From Cyanophora paradoxa (taxonomy: Eukaryota; Glaucocystophyceae; Cyanophorales; Cyanophoraceae), in NCBI GenBank assembly GCA_004431415.1, contig QPMI01000417.1:62001-126000 (forward strand): a DNA stretch of 64,000 nucleotides. The letters are read 5' to 3'. Below the pieces are notes generated by a model. It searched no databases. It had not been told where the DNA came from and saw only the letters and a program-made list of their open reading frames with translations. The position numbers were made by a program, and so were the translations under genes. This document shows, one piece after another, positions 1 through 12,427 of the stretch (within the stretch, counting starts at the first letter, position 1; each line of letters begins with the position of its first letter).

Positions 1-235
1 CCTGGCCCCCGGCTAGCTGGCTTGCCTATCGCTGCGGCTGCACCCCTCTTGACGCTGTGTACTCCGCTCCGTTTCGTCACTGTGTACATGTTTCTCATTA
101 TTCAAAGATTCGTACTAGCACGTGCACGGTACCGATCCGCGACCGGGGGGCGCCCCGACGTTCGTTGTGTTTCATCGCTGTGTAACAACGGAGTTTCTCA
201 TTATTTATTATAATTTTGCAGGCGGGGCGATATAG

Positions 236-2741
236 CTAGCTGTAGGTGCCCGAGCGCGGCCAGCCGCCGCCGTGGAAGGACTGGGCCCGGGGCGGGAGCG
301 CCCCCGCCCCCCGCGGCGCCGGGCCCGAGACCAGAATGAGGGACGAGAAATCGGTGGAGGGGGGTACGGGGTCGCCGGGGACGGAGGGGTACCGCTTGCC
401 GCTGGAGGGACGGGGGGGGGGCGGCGCTGGGGGTTGGGCACGGCAGCAGAGGCGGCAGATCCTGAGTAGGGTACCACTAACGCGCGGGCCGCTGCGTTCG
501 CCTGCACCGAAAGGTCAGCCGAGAGGGGGTACGTGAATTTCGCGACGGCGGCACTCGCTCACCTGTGCTCGAAGCGTCGCGTGTTCCCGCTTCTCCAGGT
601 CGACCCACGTGGGCGCCGCCGGCTGCTGCGCGGCGCCGCCCGTCGCAGCCGCCGCCAGGGGTACGGTGCCGGACCGGGGGGCGAAGTCGGAGGTGAGGGG
701 CCCCCTGGCCACCTGGCCGGGCGCCCCCCAGTACCTAGCTTCTTCCCCCCCGGAGGGAGGGGTAGTCCCGCTTGGCCCCCCGGGGCCCCCGGGGCCGGCG
801 AGGCTCGCGCGGCGCACCATGCCGCCACCGCAGCCGCCGGGCCCTGCGCCGGCGCGCATCCGCTGCAGCGACGCCGCCGCGGCGCTGCCGGTGCCCGCCG
901 GTAGGTCCGAGGGGGGTACGGCTGCGACGGAGGGCCCCGCGTAGTGGTACATGGCCGAGGCGGCGGAGGCCGCGCCGGCACCGGGCCAGAGGCTGTACCC
1001 CTTTCAAGGCTTTGCTGGGGCGGGGGCGCGCGGCGGGGGGCGGGGCGGAGGAGGAGGAAGACGCGGCGGGGGCGGGGGCAGGGGGCGGGGAGGGGGCGAG
1101 AGGGGCCGGGGCGGGGGCGGGGGCGGGCGCGGGGGCCTTGATGGATTCCGCGGCAGCGGCGAGGGCGGCCGCGGTGGCGAGGGGGTTGGCGGGGAGGGGT
1201 AGAGGGAATGTGAGGGCGGGGAGAGAAGAGACGGCCCCGGAGTGCCCCAGGGCCGCCACGGAGGCCCCCGCCGCCACCGCCGCGTTTGCCTGCGGGGGAG
1301 GGGGGGTACGTGAGAACGGAAGGGAGGATAACGGTGTACCCCCCGGACCTGCTGGACGGCGGCGTGGTGCGCGGCGGCGGACAGGAGCTGCGACTGGAGC
1401 TGCTGGTTCTGCAGCAGTAGCTGCGAAAAAGGGGGGAATGAGCTCGAGCCGTGTGGGGGGTACGGCGCGCTCCGGAGGGGGGTACGGGTACTGCAGCTGT
1501 ACCTGGAGGTACTGCTCGAAGGAGAGGGAGGTGGCGAACGCCCCAGAGCCGGAACCTGCGCCGGGCTCCTCCCCGGGGCCCCCGGGGTACGCCGGCGCGG
1601 CGGGGGGCGGCGGAGGCTCGGCGGAGAGCGCGTAGAACTGCAGCATTTGGCTGGCGGCTTTGGCCACCTCAGGAGTAGGAGTCTGTACTGCGGTGTTCCT
1701 GAATATACGAGGGATCACGGGAAAAAAAAGCTGGCGGCTTGTAGGACCTGTCGTAGATCCCGCGCGCCGAAGGGTCAGCCGGCAGCCAAGGGCGAAGCCA
1801 AAGCTCTTCTTAGCGGCTTCTCAGCACGCGTCGAGTGAGATTAGCTTCTTCTTCTTCTTCGAGCGGCCCGTTCTTCTTATAAGATTAGCATTCGTCAGCT
1901 CGATCGCGAACCGTTCTTTAATTAGCTTATCAGCTTTTTATGCGCCACCTTGCAATTGGGCTTCCTATAATCTTCTTCGAATTCTTCGCACCTGCTTCAG
2001 GTACGTCTGCTCGCGGAGCTGGGCGCGCTTCACCAGGTTCTGGGGCGGGCCCCGCGCCTTTGTCTTCGGCTTGGGCGCCCCCGCCCCCGCCGCCGCCCCC
2101 TGCGGCTGCGCGGGTGGGGTCGGATCGGATAGGTGATAAGAAGAAGGCGAGTGATCGAGCCCGATTGCTCCTATGTTGCATCTTTGTTCGAACGGGAAGG
2201 GGCGTGTGTACGATTATTAGGCCGATCCCGATTATTACTATGTTGTATCTTTATTGGATGTTTGTGCTTTGGAACGATCTATCGGCTGTCTCGCGCGCAC
2301 GTCTCTATCTTCAACGCGCAAGGGCGCGACCGAACGACCGAGCACGATTGCTACTATGTTGTATCTTATTCGAACGGGAAGGGGCGTAGGGGTACGTGCG
2401 TACCTGGGCGTACGGGCTGTCCTTCCCGAGCGTGCTCCGCACCGGCCCGCCGCCGCCGGCGCCGGCGCCCCACGCCGGCTTGCTGCAGCTGCCCGCCCCG
2501 TCCCCGGCGGCCTGGAGCGGCCCCGCCCCCGCCCCGCCCGACCCCGATCCGTCCGCCGCATCTTTCGCCCTCTGCTCCGCCAGCCTCCGCCTCTCCAGGC
2601 TCGCCTGGGTACCCAGTTGAACAAGCTCCGAAAATGTCCCTGGGCGGATATCGATTGCGCAGGAGGTTGCAATTGGAGCTGGCTCCCAGGAGCTTCTCGT
2701 ACCGCTCCGCGGCGCCCGGGGCGGGGTACACGCGCGCCCGG
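236..2741 (-). pseudogene. Partial duplicate of the TTLL gene 3' end
   Basis: This segment is a diverged direct copy of about 12430-14745, the C-terminal part of the intact TTLL gene, lying roughly 12.2 kb away in the same orientation. Both end with the residues GTYS and a TAG stop (here at 236-238). Shared blocks include the Pro/Ala-rich tail, the FEQYLQV stretch, and the stretch around RAQ and ANAAAR. The copy breaks off near 2741, where the sequence stops matching, so it lacks the whole catalytic TTL domain and the start. A 9-bp insertion near 1006-1014 puts a TGA into the frame used by the other copy, and several further indels separate the two. I read it as a non-functional partial duplicate. 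Transcription as a stand-alone low-complexity protein cannot be excluded. Confidence 0.75.
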
Positions 2742-2985
2742 ATTCCCGTACCCGGGAGGGTAAGACGAGGATGTCTGGATCAGCCCAACCAGGCGCTTCC
2801 GGGCATAAGCGACCTCCGGAGAACTCTCCGGAGAACCTCCTGGCATAAGCGACCTCCAGGCATAAGCTGGCTGCGGCCCGTCCATGGCGCCGCCGGCGCC
2901 GCTGTCGCTCAGCGTGACCAGCGCGACTCAGTGAGGTAGGCGGCTGGCGCGCCGATCGCGAGCGGCGGCGCGAAATGGGCGTCAA

Positions 2986-3314
2986 CCTGCAGCGTGCAGC
3001 TGCAAGTACTACTGTAGGATTGCTTTTTTAGCCGATGTTTTAAATTGCCGTATATTGCCGAGAGGCGGAATTCGGCAATTTTAAACCACGGCAATTCTCA
3101 GGGGGTAGAGCTAAACGACCGATTTTGTATGGCGCCATAGAAGAAATCCAGAGTTTCGGCAATTTATCGTCACGGCAATTCTGGTTTTTGTCGAATTCGG
3201 CAATTTAACTACGCGGCAATTTAAGCATTCCTACAGTAGCAGGCTAGTACTTGCAGCGTGCAGCTGCAAGTACTAGCAGGCTAGTACTTGCAGCGTGCAG
3301 CTGCAAGTACTAGC
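2986..3314. repeat. 37-bp palindromic tandem repeat, first unit split by a MITE
   Basis: Units at 3243-3277 and 3280-3314 are near-perfect palindromes built around GTACTTGCAGC and GCTGCAAGTAC. A third, left-hand unit ending at 3011 is interrupted by the MITE at 3012-3236. Function unknown; cruciform-forming DNA is possible. Confidence 0.7.
3012..3236. mobile_element. Mariner/Stowaway-like MITE with TA target-site duplication
   Basis: A 225-bp non-coding element has 14-bp terminal inverted repeats: CTGTAGGATTGCTT at 3012-3025 and its near-perfect reverse complement at 3223-3236 (13 of 14 match). It is flanked by TA on both sides (3010-3011 and 3237-3238). The interior repeats the words CGGCAATT and AATTCGGCAATTT in both orientations, typical of a foldback MITE. 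It interrupts one unit of the 37-bp palindromic tandem repeat; uninterrupted units follow at once and show the empty site. Confidence 0.8.
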
Positions 3315-4919
3315 CTGCTACCGCGGCCCGCGGTACCGGCCGGTGGTTCCAATTGCAACAGGCTACTAGTAGTAATCTAGTACTACGGTAGTACCGGCGC
3401 GGTACTCTCGAATCTCGATCAGACACTGAGACTCTGATGAGACTCGGAGAGTCTCAGTCTGTGACTACCGTGTAACACATAAATACTGGACTCACTTAAT
3501 TAACAGAGTCCTAAATTAACAGACCGAAAATTTGACACAGTCTGTTAATTTGGGACTCTGCTAATTCCCTCTTGTTCAGACGTCCCATACAAATTGATAC
3601 AATCTAACCCCCAAGATTACCGCCCCATACAAGCCCAAATGTTTCAGTCTGTTAATTTGGGACTCTGTTCGAAGCACTTCGTCGCTTCGAACCGGCGCGC
3701 ATCGCCCGCAAGGGGGTACCCCCCGCTGCAGCGCGGAATCTATATCGATATCGCCTTCTCTGCACCCTCCCCGGCCCTACGCGCCTGAAGCTTGGCGCTT
3801 TCGAAGCTTGGTTGCGCCCGTAAGCTGCAGTCTCGGTCGCGGCCCACAGTTCGGCGCCGTTGTACCGGCTTGGCTTGCACACGAGCCAGCCCCCGTAATT
3901 CTCAGTTATAATATATCGCGCCGCCACCTTAATTATTTTTATGCTGCGCGATCGCCTTTTCTTGTAAATCTTATTTTCATAAATTTTTTAACCCTACTCC
4001 GTGGCACTCGGCACGGCCCCACACAGCTGGGGGGGTACGGAGTAATACGCGCTCTGAGATGCATTGTTAACCTTACGAATACCTGCTGCCAGAGCCTGCC
4101 ACAGTGCCACAGTGCCAGTGTGCCACTGCGGCAGCGCTAGCTCGATCACGAGACACCGAGTCGCCATCATTGGATATCGACCGGACTCCGGGACGAAGTT
4201 TTTGTACGACCGCTCGGCCCGGCTCGAGCTCGGGCCGCTTAAGCTTGAGCAGGAGCTCGCCATACCGTAGTACCGCCATGATACCGGTATACCGCCGGGC
4301 CGGTATACATATACTTATACGTATACGTATATCATTCAAGAGTCCTGCAGCTGCAGTACTTTGGCTCAGCGGCTAGCCTAGTAGCTCAGCTGCGACTGCT
4401 TAAGCTTTAGCATGCGTAATTAAATATAAGCCCTGACTCAGCGAGGACATTACCGTAGTACGATCGCAATCGGCAGCGACCGCCGGGCAACGAGCTCGAG
4501 ACGTGTACGTATGTTCACGCGTACGCGAGCGCATATGCACACATATGGATATCGTGCGGGCGTACGCGTAGCTGCAACAGCGTATGCCCTCACGATCGGG
4601 CTCTTTGTGCTTTTCGGAGTTGGGTTCGGAGCTGGGGCGTCTGATCATGACAGCACGATCGCCGCCGGGTCGATCAAAGGTACGTCTATCGCCGGGGCGT
4701 ATATAGTTCCGAAGTTTGAGTGGTGGTCGATATCGCTTGTAACCGCGTTGATCTGAGTCGCTTGTAACCGCGTTGATCTGAGTGCCTGACCATGGCCTCC
4801 CGGCCCGGGCTCATGCATGATGACGGCCGCCCGATATCGATCGCGAAGTTCCGATTGCGAGCCTAGGCCGCCGGGCCTTCAAATTCAGAGCCTGCGAATT
4901 CGAATGCCAATCCATTCAC
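3315..4919. other. Intergenic region without a supported gene
   Basis: Apart from the inverted repeat at 3504-3667, I see no conserved coding sequence. The stretch is rich in short perfect palindromes such as GCGATCGC, GATATC and CTCGAG, and has an AT-rich patch around 3895-4000. It should contain the promoter and 5' end of the membrane-protein gene that follows. Confidence 0.4.
3504..3667. repeat. Foldback (MITE-like) inverted repeat
   Basis: A left arm at 3504-3524 is matched by an inverted right arm at 3540-3560 with one mismatch. A second copy of the right arm lies at 3647-3667. The motif ends in CAGAG outwardly and GTCTGTTAATTTGGGACTCTG on the right arms. One left arm with two right arms suggests a nested or partly duplicated foldback element. 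No coding sequence is present. Confidence 0.6.
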
Positions 4920-7900
4920 ATGTCCATTTGGCGCGCAGTGAACCGCGTGTCGCTGGGGACGTTCCAAGCAGCTGGCCATGGTGGCGAGGGGCTTCTTTGT
5001 TTCGTCACGTCGCCCGCAGACAATGCGGTGATCGCCGCTGTTGGCGACCTCGCCGACGCCAACACAACCAAAGACTCGTATCTCGTGAAGGTAAGTTCTT
5101 ACAATCTAAATCTTACGATAAGATCGTCGGGCTCGTTAATATATAATTACTAGTACTAGTTAATATTACTGCAACCAACGTCGACTCGCTGCCATATATA
5201 TGTAGTCGCTGGGTCGATCGGTGACATCTAGATCTCGATTGTTACCAATGAAACGAATTGACCTATAATATTGATGCATAATGAAATAAACGTTTTGACC
5301 GATAATATTTAATAATAATGCAGCTCGCCCCCCCGACATGGACGGAAGTCGCCCTCCAGTCGCGGGAGCTCGGCCTATCGCTGCTCGAGGGCGAGGGAAA
5401 GCCGCTACAGAAGGGAGCGATGAACTGTACTGTCGATTCAGACGGTTCGCGCTTTAATCTAAAAACATGAACGGTCGGTACGGTACTGGGAATTCGAACT
5501 GCTGAGCGTGAGGCTTGCGCGAAGGCCGGTACGCATATTTCGCGAGCGCTCGGGAAGTCATCCAGGTCGACATCGCCACGCTCTTGACGACTGCCAAATT
5601 CTCCCTCGACGAGGCGAGCCGGCTGCATGATTACCGTGTCGTCAGCATCCACTCTGCCCGCGACAGCGTACGTTAACGTTGACCTTTCCGTGCACGCATA
5701 CAAATACAAATTAATGCAACCTGTATATATACTCAATCTTTTTCATATCAAAACTTTCGATTCTTGCATGCATATGTACAAGTGCTTGCGCCACAAAGTT
5801 AAATTTCAGCAATCCGCATTCGCGATCGTGCCGCAGTGCACGTGCCCCGGGCATTAAATTTTACATCAATCAATATTAATCTCCACATCGTTGACCACCC
5901 TTCCTTGCAGGTGTACGTGGTGGCGTCGCGGCGGCTGGACTCCCGGAACGCCGATCGCGAGGGCTTGAGCGCCCCCGGCCGCGTTATCCGCCTAAGCACT
6001 GCGACAGCTCCTCTGGTGATGAACCCAAAGCGCACCCTGCTGGGTGCCGGCCCTGGCCTCCTCCCCGTGAGTCAGGCCGTCGACCTCGAGCTCGGCCGTC
6101 CCCGCGCGTCCGTTCTCGCGCCCACCGCGGGCCTTCTTTTCGTCGCTACGGACGGCCTTGGGGCCCGCGCCCTCCGCCTTGACGATCTCTCCGCCCATGC
6201 CGACGTTCCTCGTATCTCGGGTGGCAGCAACACAGTCCAAGGGCCGTACAGCGGCGCAGTGGCTGAGTCAGTCGGCCGTCTCTACTTCCTCTCGCTGCCC
6301 AACCCCGTCAAGATGTGCGCTCCGTGCCCGGACTTCTCCGTACGCGCGAGGCAGCACGCGCGCGGCCTCTTCGCCAGCAATGAGGAGTCCGCCGACTTCT
6401 GCTCTAACTGCGACGGCGCGACACGTCTGCTTCCCGTGGGGCAGGCGTGCGGCGCCTGCCCCACGCCGCCCCCGCGCTTCGCGATCGACAGGCGGACGGC
6501 GTTGTTCGATCGCGAAGAACTCGAGCTCGAGGAGCCTAGGCCTGCGCATGATCACTCCGGCGCTGCGAGGGGCCCGGGTGCGGTCGATCGCAACAGCCAC
6601 AAAGCTACATGCATTGTGGTGGATATCTAGACGTAATATAATGCTCGTTTCCCGCAGTCGGCGACTCTTCTTCCGGAGACGCAATTGCAAGACCAATTGC
6701 AAGCTCCCCATGGCCATCGAGCTCGCGCCCGCGGCGGACGCTCGCGGAGGACTCGCGCAACGTTCTTGTGACCCTCTTTCATTTTGAGGCGTCGGATTCC
6801 TTGTAAGATAAGAAATACACATATAGAAGATATCATCTATAATTATATTTTCTGATCGTGAGATCGCGCCAGCCTGACCATGTGGCGCAACGATACGTAC
6901 CGTGCGGAGCTTCCGGTGTGCACGTGCATGCGCATGTTTTCCGAATTCGAAATCCGCCTTCACATAGATGCATACGAGATGCATACGTATATACCATGAT
7001 ATGTTCATATTTAAATTGATTATTCTTCGGCTTTTCCGCCTCGAGCTCGAGCTCGCAGGTCGCGGCTCCGTCGACGTCGTCAACAAACATGCCGGCGCCA
7101 GTCGTTTTTTTCTCTTGCGCGACTGTCATCCCAGGCGCCAACGCTGCGCCAACCGATGCGCGGGCGTATGCCATCGTTCCTTCGGAGCAGGGGGCAGGTC
7201 TGCATGCGCACGGGCGTCCGCGCTGAATTTGTGGCGTCTATTAACTCTCGCATACACAGCCATCGCGGCGTTCACGCTGTTCCCCACGTTTGCGATCGCG
7301 AGCGACGGCCTCGTCGGCCCTGCGATATCGATTGCGAGCGACAGTCTTTCGAATTCCGAGGTCCTTCAGGTGCGCTAGGATATTGGCGCCGGCCTAGATT
7401 TTAAACTGCTGCATCGCGGCCTTTTCGAATATATACTGATCACGTGCACGTACACGGCCGCGTTGGCTGCGCGCGACGACATCGGATCAGGTGGTTCGCA
7501 GTGGGCCAAGCACTAGCGGATTCTCGAGCTCCGTGATCATCGGCCTTCCTGGCGTCCCGCCCGCACCAGCCGGTGCTCCGCCACCAGGCAATGTTCCGCC
7601 CCCAGATGGCGCTCCGAACGCATCCCCCGTGGGGCCACCTATTACCCCCAGCCCGTCACCGATATCGATGGCTAGTCCTTCGCCCAGCCCGTCACCGATA
7701 TCGATGGCTAGTCCTTCGCCCAGCCCGTCGCCGTCATCGACACCCTCGCCCACCCCCAGCCCATGTCTACCCACGCCATGCAAGCAGTGCTCAGCATTCT
7801 CATACAGCAATCCGGGAGCAAACTCTGGAATGTACTGCAACAATTGTCTTGCCAACGGGATTCTGCCCACCTGCGAGCCCTGCTTTCAGTGCAGGCGATG

Positions 7901-10371
7901 CGTGCTTTGCCCAGTAGCTAGTTCGCCCTTGTGCACTGGCGGGCGTCGTCGCGAACGCAGAGGGCTTCGCGGAAGCGCTGATCATGAGAACAACGTTAGC
8001 ACGACCTCGACCTTGTCCGCCAAGACGCATGCCGCCGACGCCGCGCGTTCGACCTTGCAAAAATCGAAATCTGTACATGTATCCAGCCGGAGCCTTCTCC
8101 AGGTTTTGGATCCGACACCGTCTACGTGTGTGATGACCACCAGCCAGGATACGTACGAGAACTATCCAGACCTACTGTGCCCCTACTCGATCTACTGTAG
8201 GGATGGCTTCGAAAATATAAGAGCGTTATCTGAGCTTATTGAATTTGAGAATGCCTGCTTTGGCTGTTGGACTGATGGTAATCGGCGCTCCATGCTCAAC
8301 GTCGACTCCTCCAAATCCGGTGTCGGTCGCAAGAGCAGAGGTCCTGGCCATATGCATGGATCGACACCGATTTCTACACACTTAGTCAACAGTACAAGTT
8401 CGAAAGTCGGGTTCGCAGACCAACTTCGACGTCGATACGCCCTCGCAGCTTCGAAGGCGAGCGCGTGCTCCGGAGACGGCTGCCCACATGCACTGCTTGT
8501 TCAATTCTCACTGGGAGGTGCGCTGCAATTGCGACCGTCCTTCCGCGGCGTCGGCCGCGTGGCTTACTGGAGCTCATGATCAACCCGCGCACAAATGCAC
8601 GTACGCTGGCAATGGCCACCGCCTGCACAGACCTCTGCTGCAAGTCGTGTGCGCCACATTTATATCCTGTGCAGATATATAGCTGCTGCACGCGTACGCC
8701 TTATCCGCTTCCCAGCTGCAGACACCAAGCTCGGCCCGATCCTCCCCGCGAATACGAGCTCCCTTCGCGGCACAGTGAAGCGATACATTCATGTTGCGGG
8801 CTCAGGCTCCCTTTTCGATACCAATGACCGCGCCCTCGCTCTTTATATCGGCGGCCAGCGCGTCTCCGACCTCGAGCTCACGGCCTCCGCAAATATGCTC
8901 AGCTTCACAATTGCAGCACCCGCAGAGAATCCCTTCAACACCCTCGCTGTCGGTTAGCACGTTTACATGTGCGATCGCGATTCCATCGACTATGAATCTT
9001 GAACGCTGGTGCACGCGCGCAGAGACGCCCTACGACGTCTTGCTGACGACGTCCTGCGGAAACTTCACGCTGCCCAAATCGTACGTCTTCTTCCTGCCGT
9101 CGGGCACCGAAAGCCGGCTCCAAGTCGTCGGCGTGTACAAGCGGGTGCCCGCCAAGAGTTCGGAGAAAGTTTTTATCCGCTGCACTGTGCGCCAATATAT
9201 TAATTCCAATGATGCATATGACTTCAGCCTCGCTATTGTGTACGATAATAACGTTGCGAGTCACGTGCGTGGCCACGTTCGCCGCGCGCAGGGCTGCAAC
9301 TTCGATTCCTCGGATGCGATCGAAGTGTACCTTCAGCTCCCTGACAAGAGCAGCAAGGGCTGGCAGGTGGCTGGCTATAGGGCCCCGAAAGGACGTGCGG
9401 GATGAGGGCAAAGAATGCCACCGTGGCGTCCTCTGAAATGGTCGATTTTGCATCGCCGGAGTTCACCAGCGAGTGCATCAGGAACAACGTTGACCTCGAG
9501 GTCCGCCGAGCCATCCTACAGGGATTTTCGGACCAGCGCGCCCTTAACACCCGCTACGGTGCGGCATCCGGTCGATGTCCGATAACGTTGAACTACACTC
9601 ATGACCATTCTATTTATCCATTTCGAGCAGACGTCGTTCTGATTTCGGCCATCCAAGGACCCTTCGTGCTCTCTGACGTGCGCTGCACATTCGTGCACCG
9701 CGGCTGGTGATAGCCTGTATTTGATGCTGCCGAGTCTCCACGGCAGGCTTTTGAATGGTTTGAGAGCGTGCCCGTTGAGGGGTCCGCCCAGGCTCCGTTC
9801 CAGTCGTTCGAGAAAAGCGTGAGCGCGTTCCGGTCCCAGCCAATTCAAATTCCGAACGCCTTGAAGGCTCCGTGTATTCACGCCGCTCCGTCGGCAGAGC
9901 ATGCCCGATTACGGTCTGGCGGTGATCATTCCGGTCGCGCTCGGCGGCTGCCTTGTCGCACTCGTCGTCTGCCTTGTCGCGGCGTGCACGTACATGCGCC
10001 GCTGGCGCCGCCTCCCCGACTTTACCGACGTCCGCATCTCCTTCGAGGAGATCGCCCCGCGGCTCGACGCCTCACGTGTCGCGGTGGCGGTGGCAAAGTC
10101 GCTGAAGGCGCCGCGCGTCGCGGCGGTCGGTGTCGACGTACGCGTCAGGCCTGCAGCTGAGGGCGAGCCGCACTCGGTCATCGTTCGCGTGCACGACGTG
10201 CAGCATCGGTCGACGGGCGAGGTCCGCCACGTGAAAAAGGAGCTCGCATCGTGGGCGGCAAATGTCAGCCCGGGCCTGACGATGACCGGCTGCCGCGTCC
10301 GATCGATTGAGACGCTCGGCTTCCGGAGCAATGATATTGACAAAGAAGTCGACCTCGTCGTTTCAATCTAG
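4920..10371 (+). CDS. Predicted type I membrane protein with propeller-like, Cys-rich and Ser/Pro-rich ectodomain
   Basis: This is a multi-exon gene I do not recognise as a whole. Early exons (from 4920, 5324, about 5531 and 5911) encode repeated strands such as GRYAYFASAREVIQVDIATL, AGLLFVATDGLGARALRLDD and VGRLYFLSLP, which look like beta-propeller blades. Next come CAPCPDF and FCSNCDGA (6318-6420), resembling the GCC2/GCC3 or TNFR-like Cys-rich style. A Ser-Pro repeat follows (about 7650-7760), as in algal cell-wall proteins, then a second Cys-rich block (7784-7930). Exons at 8730-9710 encode secreted-looking domains. A hydrophobic segment at 9910-9995 (YGLAVIIPVALGGCLVALVV) is followed by basic residues and a tail of about 120 residues ending in VVSI and a stop at 10369-10371. 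Splice sites between 6600 and 9710 are uncertain, and there could be two genes. The start at 4920 is the first plausible ATG. Surface receptor or adhesion is an inference. Confidence 0.55.
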
Positions 10372-10807
10372 CTTCCCGCTGACGAATATTAATCTGATCT
10401 GATGATCACGATCTGTTTTTAGGTCGTACACGTCTTGACCGGTGAACAGAAACGTCTTGCCCGGATTTAATTTCTTCTAATCGGACGTTTCCCCACGTCG
10501 TACGGACGAGTACGTAGCTAATACCGAAATATACAAGCGAGTCCTTGCGGAGCAGGAGTGGTTTTTGGGTATTGGGGCTGCAAGGCGCAAGGGTAGCTGC
10601 TTAGTGGTTTTTAATGGGGGCCTTCCCGGCCGCATGGCTCGAATGCCTAGCTATAGGGTGGGGGGGCGCGCACCGGCGAGCGGGGGAGGCCATGGCGCGC
10701 GCCGCGATTCAGCGCTTCCACGGATTCACGCTCGGGCGCGCGGATGTGGCGGCGTGGGCAGAGCCGAATGAAGAGAGAGGCCGGAGCGAATCAAGAACCA
10801 GTTTTCC
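10372..10807. other. Intergenic region / 5' part of the polyQ gene
   Basis: No conserved coding sequence is evident. The first exon or exons of the following gene probably lie here, because its recognisable reading frame at 10780 enters without an ATG. Confidence 0.35.
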
Positions 10808-11761
10808 GTGGAGTCGAATAAAGGGGAGATTTTGTCAAACAAAGGAATTTCCCTTTTAGCCAAAGCGATCGAGAAGTACTGTCTGGCGGAGAATTGGAAC
10901 TCGCTTTTGGTCAAGGCGTTCAAAGAGAGCTTGAGTAACAGCGGAATTCAGCATCGACGTGCTGCACTGCAAGCGCTTCTTGACAACTGCAGACAAAACG
11001 CTTCCGAGGCGAGTCGACGTTCAAGTTCGATCATTTCTCTTTTTTCGACCTCCGTTAACCTTGAGCTCTCTTCCTGTAGGCTGATCTCGGAAAAGCAATC
11101 GAAGCTACTACTGGGCTGCTTGAGTAAATTTAAGTGGCTAATTTATATATATAATGACTTGAAGTGATAGCATTCCATGCTTACCTGCAGGCCGGAATGC
11201 ATTCTGCGGGCGCCGCTGGGGCCTTCGCACTTGGCGCACCTGCCCCCGCAGCAGGCGTCCCAGCAGCAGGCGTCCCCGCGGCCGCAGCAGGCATTGACGT
11301 CCTGGCTGAGGTGCAGCGCCGGATGCTGCTCGCGCAGCAACAAATCATGCTCGAGGCCTAGGTGCTGCAGCAGCAGCAACAGCAACAGCAGCAGCAGCAA
11401 CATCTCATGCAGCACTCTCGCGCGGGAAAATGGGGCCTAACGTCCGGCCCGTCTGAAGCCTAGATGGCCGCCCCCTCCCGCCCCCTCCCGCGGCCTCCTG
11501 CTGCCCTGCGGCGCTTGCGGTGGCTGCTGCGGGCCTGCGGGCCTGCGTCTGGCGCGGCGGGCGCGCGGGGCCTGCGGGGCCTGCGGGGCCTGCGGGGCCT
11601 GCGGGGTCTCGCGGGGGCCTGCGGGGTCTCGCGGGGCCTGCGGGGAAAAGCGGGGACTGCCTCGCTCTTCCGCGGAAATCGGCGGTTTTGCATAGGGGGC
11701 CCGTCTGAGCGCCTAGGTTTTGACCCATGGAGTGTGCATGAAAGCAGCAGCTGCAGCTTAT

Positions 11762-11830
<69 letters not shown>

Positions 11831-11948
11831 GAATGGCAGCTCTGCAGGGCTGGCCATGGAAATGGCTGATCATGAAGCCCCTCGCCAAGCTCCGGCGCTC
11901 CAGGATGACATGCCTCCCGGGGCAGTCCCCATGGCCATGGCCAACTAA
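10808..11948 (+). CDS. Glutamine-rich protein of unknown function
   Basis: An exon around 10780-11007 encodes an alpha-helical stretch (ISLLAKAIEKYCLAENWNSL, then HRRAALQALLDNC). It is followed by a short exon reading ADLGKAIEATTGLL (about 11081-11125) and an Ala/Gly/Pro-rich exon starting after the acceptor near 11191 and running to IDVLAEVQRRMLLAQQQIML. A CAG tract at about 11366-11406 lies in the same frame but after an in-frame TAG at 11359-11361. The last exon has about 21 consecutive Gln codons (11763-11825), then QNGSSAGLAMEMADHEAP and TAA. The 5' end is not identified. I do not recognise the family; the tract suggests a nuclear or RNA-associated scaffold, but that is a guess. Confidence 0.4.
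11573..11650. repeat. GGCCTGCG-type short tandem repeat
   Basis: About eight to ten GGCCTGCG/GGTCTCGCG units lie in tandem inside what is probably an intron of the polyQ gene. G-rich on the + strand. Confidence 0.7.
11761..11828 (+). repeat. CAG trinucleotide tract (polyGln)
   Basis: More than twenty CAG units run in an almost pure array. In the + frame ending at 11948 they encode Gln. Purity suggests length polymorphism. Confidence 0.85.
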
Positions 11949-12427
11949 ATTTGCAATTGATTGTCATTGATGTCGATGACAGTGAATCTGTGCATTCAAT
12001 GATTATAAGAATGATACTCGATCGATCAGATCCTTCGGATGTCTTTGGGCTATAGTCCGCTTGAGGGGGGTTCTCGGGTCTCGGATCATCGGATCGGGCT
12101 GGGGCGTGTCTATGCATGTGCGTGGCGCCGGCCATGCATATGGTGGTGCGATGCCACGATGCATATCGTGGCGAAAGGCCCCGAGGCCCTTGAAGCTTCG
12201 CGAGAGCGCAAGCTCCCGGCCAGCTTGCCTACGACCCGACGCGACCCCGTGCATGTATACGTAGCTATAGGCTGCACCCCCGGCGCTGGCCGCCCTCACG
12301 AACTCCACTCCTTCCAATGTTAACGGTCCTTGCATGCTTGCATGAACGGAGTTCCTCATTATTAAAAGATTCGTACAGTACGGTACCGATCCGCGAGCAG
12401 CGGGCCGGGAGCAGGCGGCGCGGGGCG

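Noticed and set aside
735-1718. 327-codon minus-strand frame as an intact gene
   Set aside because: It switches frame relative to the intact TTLL tail after the 9-bp insertion near 1006 and reads through introns; better explained as part of the degraded duplicate.
11360-11830. CRISPR-like array
   Set aside because: The repeats are simple CAG and GGCCTGCG tandem units without spacers, in a eukaryotic gene.
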